DNA of 64,000 bases. Source: Cryptomeria japonica (Eukaryota; Streptophyta; Pinopsida; Cupressales; Cupressaceae). The notes beneath the pieces were generated by a model. The model did no database searches. It was not told the origin of the DNA and was given only the letters and a program-made list of their open reading frames with translations. Location: positions 627,419,240 to 627,483,239 of the forward strand of contig NC_081415.1 in NCBI RefSeq assembly GCF_030272615.1, in the 5' to 3' direction. Of this stretch, positions 58,338 through 64,000 are shown piece after piece. The position numbers and the translations under genes were made by a program. Numbering within the stretch: the stretch's first letter is position 1; the number at the start of each line of letters is the position of its first letter.

Positions 58338-60040
58338 AGCAGCAAAAAGGAAAGAACACAAGAGCACAAAAGCACAAGAGACACCCCCCAAATTCAATCA
58401 ATCAAAGTACCCCCCCTAAAGTGATGATTTTGGCACTTTATACTTAGTGCGATTACAATGAGCCACTTGCAAAACAAGGCAAAGTGGGCTTATGATGCAA
58501 ATTTTACAACTTCTCAAATGAGATACAAGAGACTTCAATCAATAGTGTAATGAATCTAACTGAGATTCAAGCAAATATACAAGTACCAAGAGAGCCAAAA
58601 ATGGCCTAAATCTGAAAGTACAATTTCTACTTACAAAGGCATCAATCTGATAGCATCATGTGAAAGTAGATGAAAAAATACGCACTTTCAAAAAAAATGG
58701 CACCTAAAAAGGAGTCGGATGACCCCAAACGAAGCCTCTGAAGTTGCAAAAACTAGGATTACTCAGGGACAGTCACCAAAAACTGCATTTTCTGAAAAAT
58801 CCGTGCATCAAAATCAAAAAATTCTTTCACCACTGTGGAGAGAACGAAATTCTAGCCCATTTCAAAAAAATTGCACCCAAAAAGGAGCAAAAATGAGCAA
58901 GTTATGGCCATTTGAAGTTGAACTGCAAAATCAAAAATGCAAATGAAAGGGGGTCAAAAAATTTTCAAACCCTGCTGATGTGGTGCTGACATCAGCAAAA
59001 CACTGTGTTAAATTTGACGGCCGTATGACCGTCGCCAAAACTTCACCTCTCTAGCTGACTGGGCGTCCGTACTATACGGACAGATTACGTGGCAAGCTGA
59101 CTGTATGTTCGTACCGTACGGAAATGCTGACTGTGCAGGGCTGATGTGGCAGTCGACGTGGTGTCCGTACGAATGACTGTATGTATGGAATAATCGATGT
59201 GGCAATGTACGGAATCGATGACGTGTCACGTTTAACCGCGGGCCAGTGGTCGCCTGCCACGTGGCGGGCGCGATTTCCTCCGGTTTGTCAGCGTGGCGGG
59301 GGGTGGCGCAGCCAGAGAGGCGGCGCTGTTGTGCAGAGCGGAGGAGTGGTGGCGGAGTCGGGTGTGGCGCCAGGAAGCGACGCTGGCCGGGAGCGAGGCG
59401 CCGAGGAGGCGCTGCCGGTGTCGGGAGGCGGCGCGAGGGTTTTCGGCGCGGCGCGAACGAAGAACGCCGGAGCTGGGAGGCGCTGAAGATGGCGTCCCTG
59501 GTGGCGGAAGCCGGAGCGGCGGACGGGGGATGAGGCGGGTGGAGGCAGCGCTGCGGAAAGCACACGCAGGAAACAGCTTCAGACAGGTACGGTCTGCGGC
59601 TCTGCGAACAGGTACGGTCTCTGCCACGGTCGACCTGCGAAAAGACAGGTACGGGGAGCACCGGGGGGGGTCTGCGGACCCCCCAAAAAATCTTTTTTTT
59701 TTTATTTCTTTTTTTTTGCCTTTTCAAATTTTTTTGATTTTTTTTTTGATTTTTTCAAATTTTTTCAAACAATTTTTCGAAAAATAATATTTTCAGACAA
59801 TTTTTTTTTTCGAAAATAATATAAAAAATTTAAAAATCCGTACGATATAGGCAAAAATGGAGAAAAAAAATTTCTCACCAAAATAGGTCAACTTTATAAC
59901 CAAAATTCATGGAAACGGCCTTCCGGACGCAATGGCAAGGTCGGATCTGGTCTAGGATGCCTCCAAAAGATGCTGCTCCTCAGATCTGCCTCTTGACGTC
60001 GCAATAATGCCTCTTCAAGACGAATCAATGAAGCCCCAAT
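58338..60040 (-). other. Q 5' leader, including a GC-rich block
   Basis: 1.7 kb between PBS and gag. The part 58338-59000 is ordinary AT-rich DNA. From 59030 to 59220 there are repeated CCGTACGG/GTACGG words. 59225-59660 is very GC-rich, unlike anything else in the window. 59690-59830 is a run of T and A tracts. A 239-codon minus frame (59727-59008) rich in Arg, Pro and Ser exists, but several frames are open on both strands because the block is poor in stops. Confidence 0.75.
59065..59081. other. Palindromic GTCCGTA-CTA-TACGGAC in the Q leader
   Basis: Seven-base arms separated by CTA. Similar words (CGTACCGTACGG at about 59111, GTCCGTACG at about 59163) recur within 110 bp. Confidence 0.75.
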
Positions 60041-60053
60041 AGCTCTGATACCA
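60041..60053 (-). promoter_or_regulatory. Primer binding site of Q
   Basis: The minus strand reads TGGTATCAGAGCT, exactly the initiator tRNA-Met type PBS, directly touching the LTR at 60054. Confidence 0.95.
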
Positions 60054-60560
60054 TGTTGGATTTTGCCAAGATCAAGAGGTCAATGAAATGTACAAGATAG
60101 AGACATAATATGGGACAAGAATAAACTGTATTCTCATCAATAGAAAAATGATCAACAATCAACTGGATTATTGTTCAATAGTTGTTGTTACATACAATGT
60201 AGATGAGCCTGCTTATATAGGCAAGGCTAGGGATATGTATGAGCACACAAATATGACATGTGGCTCAATAAGAAACAAGGGTAGGTAGGAAATATGTGTG
60301 GGTAGGTAGGAGAAATAATATAATATTCCACATGAGGTGGATCACCCACCGAAGGTGGAATTATCACTCCACAATAAGTGGATATGATAGTGTAATAACA
60401 AGATCAACACCATAAGAGGTGGAATTTCTCCTACACACACTATCCCAATGTGGCACAAACACCCAAGTGTCTCATATCCAAACTACTATGAAATGCATTA
60501 TCCTAAGTAAACTTAAGTAAGTGTAATAATATCCATGATGAATAATTATTTACACCAACA
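60054..60560 (-). repeat. 5' LTR of Q
   Basis: 507 bp, no difference seen from 55326-55832. TATA box GCCTATATAAGC (minus strand) at 60211-60222, about 340 bp after the LTR start, leaving about 150 bp for R and U5. Confidence 0.95.
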
Positions 60561-60768
60561 GGAATAGTAGTACTACCTATTCAGGTAGGACCAATACAAA
60601 AGGACACCATGTGCCAAGTCTTGGACATAGACTTAACATACAATATTCTATTGGGTCATCCATGGATCCATGAAATGCAAGCAGTACCTTCAACATATCA
60701 TCAGTGTATCAAGTTCCCGTATAATGGACAAGAAATTTCCATATCTGCAGATAATAACCATTTTTAGC
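60561..60768 (+). pseudogene. V aspartic protease, C-terminal part
   Basis: Resumes after Q with VQVLDIDLTYN-like sequence (QVLDIDLTYNILLGHPWIHE) containing the ILLGHPW motif of gypsy proteases. It ends at a TAG near 60766. Confidence 0.82.
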
Positions 60769-60779
60769 ATTGCAATGCT

Positions 60780-61427
60780 ATGGGGGTAGCTCAAGATAGC
60801 CTAGTTCCACACAACAAGGAGGCCCAAGCTTCCTCAGCATCCAATAACCATCAAGAAGAACTCAAGTCTTTATCCATAGACTTTAAACAAAAGATGAAAA
60901 TCAAAGATCAAGGCATGGGGGAGTACTCTTTTGAACCCTTGTGTCTATCAAAATTGCCCACATCGCCAAAATCTTATGGATAACCTTTTGCATCAACACA
61001 TCAAGCAACACAACCCATCACCAATTTTGATGGTAAATTTATCCAATTGGGCACATTGGCCAATGAATCATAAGAGAAGGACATCCTTAGTTGGCTATAC
61101 AAGGATAAAGAAGAAGTTAGAGCTGCTACCATAGAGGTGGCCATACTGACACAACAATATAGAAAAGGATTCTGGATCATGCAACAAATGGGATACAATG
61201 GCAAAGGACCTATTGGCAAGCGTCAAGAAGGTGTTATAGAACCCCTACAACTTCCTTTACAATTTGCAAGAGACAAAAGAGGACTAGGGTATGGACAACA
61301 TGTACCACTTAGGCAAAAGCAAAATAAATATCAAAAACCTCAGTGGAGAGAAAAGAAGAAATATAATAAAATTTCATGGCAAGAGGCATTACACCAAGCA
61401 ACAGAAACGACAAGGAAAAGAAAATGA
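60780..61427 (+). pseudogene. V linker and G-patch domain
   Basis: After a polar linker (60780-60983), the frame 61137-61427 contains RKGFWIMQQMGYNGKGPIGK followed by RDKRGLGYG, a recognisable G-patch (Gly-rich RNA-binding motif). A G-patch after protease is known in some plant gypsy and retroviral lineages; its role is probably nucleic-acid binding. Shifts near 60985 and 61400 break continuity. Confidence 0.72.
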
Positions 61428-62513
61428 GAAACGGCAAGAAGAACTGGCAATTCAAAGGGAAGAAGCTTCTTACAAGAAAGTACAACATGTGCAAGAACCT
61501 TATCAAACTAAGGTAGAGCCACCACCTGAAGAAATTATTACTCACCGAAGGGAAACAATGTATGAACAAATGAAAAGGGTACAAGAAGGCTCCGATTCTG
61601 AATCAGAAAAGGCTACAAAACTGGTATCAATTGTTAGAGATCTTTTCTCACTATACAATATACCTGTTAGAAGCAACGAGATACTCTGGGACAATAATTC
61701 TGAAACCAATTCTAATGAATATGAATGGGGTAGTTGTTCAGATGTTACTGAAGATATTGAGGTAGATACCATCCACTCATACACATCCCTTTCTCAGAAG
61801 GGACAAGATTCAGAATCTCGACCACTTGAATTTGGACCACGACATATCTACGAGGCTAGTGAGAATGAGCAGCGGCAATATGAACAAGGCTACATCGAAG
61901 ATAATACCATCGAAGACCTTGAAAATATCATAGACCTAACCAGTATCCCAAATAACTATAATGATGCCTATATCATGACACTCATTGCAGCCGTTCTCAA
62001 CCCACCAAATGAATCCTTACCGCTCATATATCCTGATCTCATAGACTGGGAAGAACATGAACACCATGATATACCAATATTCCCATATGATGAATCCATT
62101 GTCCAGTATATATGTTCAGTCAACCTGGAAATGTTCTCTACCAGCAAACAAAATAAAGATATCTACAATCAGGGGACTGCCAAGTCTCTTAGTTGCAAAA
62201 ATGAAAGAAATAAAGGATCTAATGTTGAAAACCAGTCAATGGAAGTATTAGATCACAAAAAAGTAAAAATAAAGGACGCATCTGCAAGTGAAAACCTTTT
62301 TGAAGCACCTAAAGATGGGATACTTGACACTCTTCCTAAACATTATCAAGAAAGCTCACCCATATTGATTGAGCCCACTCAATCAATAAACATTGGTACT
62401 GAAGCAATAGTCAAAACATACACCTAGCAGAATCACTGACAAAAGAGGAACAACCAGATTTTATTAAATTCTTTAAGGAAAAGCAAATCAATTTTGCTTG
62501 GTCTTATGCTGAT
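61400..62513 (+). pseudogene. V spacer protein between G-patch and reverse transcriptase
   Basis: An open frame to 62427 (378 codons counted from 61291, but the first about 35 overlap the G-patch frame). It is strongly acidic in the middle (SDVTEDIEVDTIHS, IEDNTIEDLENIIDL), with a Gln/Lys/Glu-rich start. No known catalytic motif. The position suggests a spacer in the pol polyprotein. One shift near 62420 leads into SLTKEEQPDFIKFFKEKQIN, the lead-in to reverse transcriptase. Confidence 0.65.
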
Positions 62514-63222
62514 ATGCTTGGAATAGATCCGAACTTGATCATGGATCATTTATCCATCTCTCTGGGAGCTAAGCCAGTCAAACAAAAATTAAGAAAGATG
62601 AATCTGCATGTGGCATTATTGGTCAAAGTTGAACTAAAGAAGTTATTAGACGTCGGATTCATCCGACCGATAGACTATGCTGAATGGATTTCAAACATTG
62701 TACCAGTTTCAAAACCTGATGGAAGCATCAGAATATGTACAGATTTTAGAGATGTCAACAAAGCATGTCCAAAGGACGACTTTCCTTTACCAAGTATTGG
62801 CATAATTGTGGATCTAATAGCAGGCCACACAATGTTATCATTGATGGATAGTTTCTTTGGTTATAATCAAATCAAGATAGCTCCCTCAAGATAAAACTAC
62901 GTTCACCTGTCCATGGGGAACGTATTGTTGGAACGTCATACCTTTCGGCTTGAAAAATGTTGGGGCAACTTATCAAAGAGCCATGACGACAATCTTCCAT
63001 GATATGATGCATACCTTCATGGAAGACTATGTGGATGATTTGCTAGCTAAATCATTCACCCAAGAAGAACATATGGGCATATTAGATAAAATCTTTCAAA
63101 GATTGGAGCAATTCAAGGTTAGACTAAACCCTAAGAAGTGTGTCTTTGGGGTCACATCAGGTAAACTGTTAGGCTACATCGTGTCAAAAAAAGGCATTGA
63201 AGTAGATCCAGTGAAGGTATAG
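62514..63222 (+). pseudogene. V reverse transcriptase
   Basis: Fingers and palm are seen in 62514-62894 (KLRKMNLHVALLVKVELKKL, DGSIRICTDFRDVNKACPKD, GYNQIKIAP). After a one-base shift near 62887 the rest follows in 62950-63222 (LKNVGATYQRAMTTIFHDMM, YVDDLLAKSF active-site box, LNPKKCVFGVTSGKLLGYIV). A stop sits at 63221. Confidence 0.9.
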
Positions 63223-63852
63223 ACCATCATGGAAATGCCACCTCCCAGGAACATTAGCCAACTCAGATCTTTGTAGGGATGGATGCAATCCATCAGACGA
63301 TTCATAGCTCAACTAGCAGATAAATATCTATCATTCAATCATCTGCTTCATAAGAATATACCTTTCAAATGGGAAGAAAAGTGTGTGGAATCATTTCACC
63401 AGCTCAAACAATATTTGATGAACTTGCCAATTTTGGTACCACCGATAATAGGCAAGTCGCTCATTCTCTGCATATCAACAACCGAAGTATCATTGGGGGC
63501 ACTGCTAGCACAAGAACATCTGAAAGGCAAGGAATGAGCTATTTATTACATTAGAAGAACTTTAAATGGATATGAGCTAAATTATACATTCATTGAGAAA
63601 GGTTTCTTAGCTATGGTGTTTGCCTCTCAAAAGTTCTGCCATTATATGCTAGCTCATACAATCCAACTGGTAGAAAAAATCGATCCTCTTAAGTATTTAC
63701 TCAATAAAGAAGCTCTTACAGCACAATTGGCTAAGTGGGTCATGATTCTCAGTGAGTTTGATATCCAGTACATAGAACATCGGGCTATCAAAGGACAGGT
63801 AATTGCAGATCAATTGACTAAAGCACCACTACCAGATCAACAACCACTATAG
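63223..63852 (+). pseudogene. V RT connection and RT-linked RNase H
   Basis: 63283-63537 (MQSIRRFIAQLADKYLSFNH, CISTTEVSLGALLAQ) and 63613-63852 (MVFASQKFCHYMLAHTIQLV, AKWVMILSEFDIQYIEHRAI) form the end of reverse transcriptase and RNase H. Stops at 63536 and near 63552 interrupt. As in Z and T1, the catalytic Asp of this RNase H is not seen, in line with reliance on the second RNase H. Confidence 0.85.
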
Positions 63853-64000
63853 GTGGAATTTCCAGACATGGATGCACTCACTGTCACACTCAAGCAATGA
63901 ACCCTCTACTTTGATGGATCCTATACATAACATGGATCAGGTGTCAGCATCTTATTCATCACTCCAGAAGGGCACACAATTCCAAGATCTTATAGACTAA
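63853..64000 (+). pseudogene. V archaeal-type RNase H, start only
   Basis: TLYFDGSYT, a stop, then HGSGVSILFITPEGHTIPRS: the first strand with the catalytic Asp (FDGS) of the second RNase H, in the usual place after the RT-linked RNase H. The window ends inside the domain. Confidence 0.82.

Larger units (their letters stand above)
55326..60560 (-). mobile_element. Element Q: young copia-type element lacking pol, with GGAAT target duplication
   Basis: Two 507-bp LTRs (55326-55832 and 60054-60560) appear identical base for base and are flanked by GGAAT (55321-55325, 60561-60565). A Met-tRNA PBS touches the right LTR and a purine tract (minus strand) touches the left one. The internal 4.2 kb codes for gag and protease, then an acidic extension; there is no integrase, reverse transcriptase or RNase H. 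Identical LTRs and a clean target duplication show recent movement, so enzymes must have come from another copia element. Confidence 0.93.
48395..64000 (+). mobile_element. Element V: Tat-like Ty3/gypsy element, plus strand, 3' end outside window
   Basis: 5' LTR 48395-49900, PBS 49905-49921, a long leader with repeat arrays (to about 52750), gag (52989-54930), protease (54961-55325 and 60561-60768), a G-patch and linker (60780-62427), reverse transcriptase and RNase H (62428-63852) and a second RNase H starting at 63853. It is inserted in T1 (left target site AGATA, 48390-48394) and itself holds element Q. Confidence 0.9.

Noticed and set aside
59181-59787. Plus-strand frames of 95-164 codons in the GC-rich block
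   Set aside because: High GC removes stop codons on both strands, so several frames are open together; composition is extreme and no domain is seen.

Overview
The window is wholly repetitive DNA from the nuclear genome of a plant with a very large genome. A seed plant, perhaps a gymnosperm, is my guess from the density of old, nested LTR retrotransposons; nothing in the sequence fixes the species. I see no intact host gene, rRNA, tRNA or CRISPR array. Nearly every base can be placed in a Ty1/copia or Ty3/gypsy LTR element, and most coding regions carry in-frame stops or frameshifts.

Layout. (1) 1-14753: minus-strand Ty1/copia tandem array, LTR A - internal I - LTR B - internal II - LTR C. 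Internal II carries a 1.6-kb solo LTR (S1, 9876-11475). (2) 14754-46567: a minus-strand Ty3/gypsy Tat-like element, here called Z. Its left (3') LTR is 14754-17598 plus 32204-33517, its internal region is 33518-41192, and its right (5') LTR is 41193-46567. Both LTRs (about 4.2 kb without insertions) hold a degenerate, roughly 1000-codon reading frame of unknown function. (3) 17599-32198: a W-family LTR element inserted in the left Z LTR. A second W element sits inside it (22491-30121), and a truncated copia-like element M (23287-27129) lies inside that one. (4) 38216-39664: solo LTR of family V within Z; 45149-46294: solo LTR S2 in the right Z LTR. (5) 46568-48394: the oldest layer, a minus-strand Tat-like element T1, split by both Z and V. 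(6) 48395-64000 and beyond: plus-strand Tat-like element V with LTR, PBS, gag, protease, G-patch, RT and two RNase H domains. V is interrupted in its protease by a very young, apparently non-autonomous copia element Q (55326-60560) whose two 507-bp LTRs look identical.

Order of events inferred from nesting: T1 first; Z and V inserted in T1; W, the copia array, the V-family solo LTR and S2 inserted in Z; the second W then M inside W; S1 in copia II; Q in V most recently. Target-site duplications support S1 (GTCAG/GTCAA), S2 (GGTGG), outer W (GTTTC/TTTTC), inner W (ATAAC), the solo V-family LTR (CAGAG/AAGAG) and Q (GGAAT).

The items most worth following up are the long LTR-internal reading frame of Z, the acidic extension that stands where integrase and RT should be in Q, the two 21-bp phased arrays in the leader of V, and the unusual M proteins.
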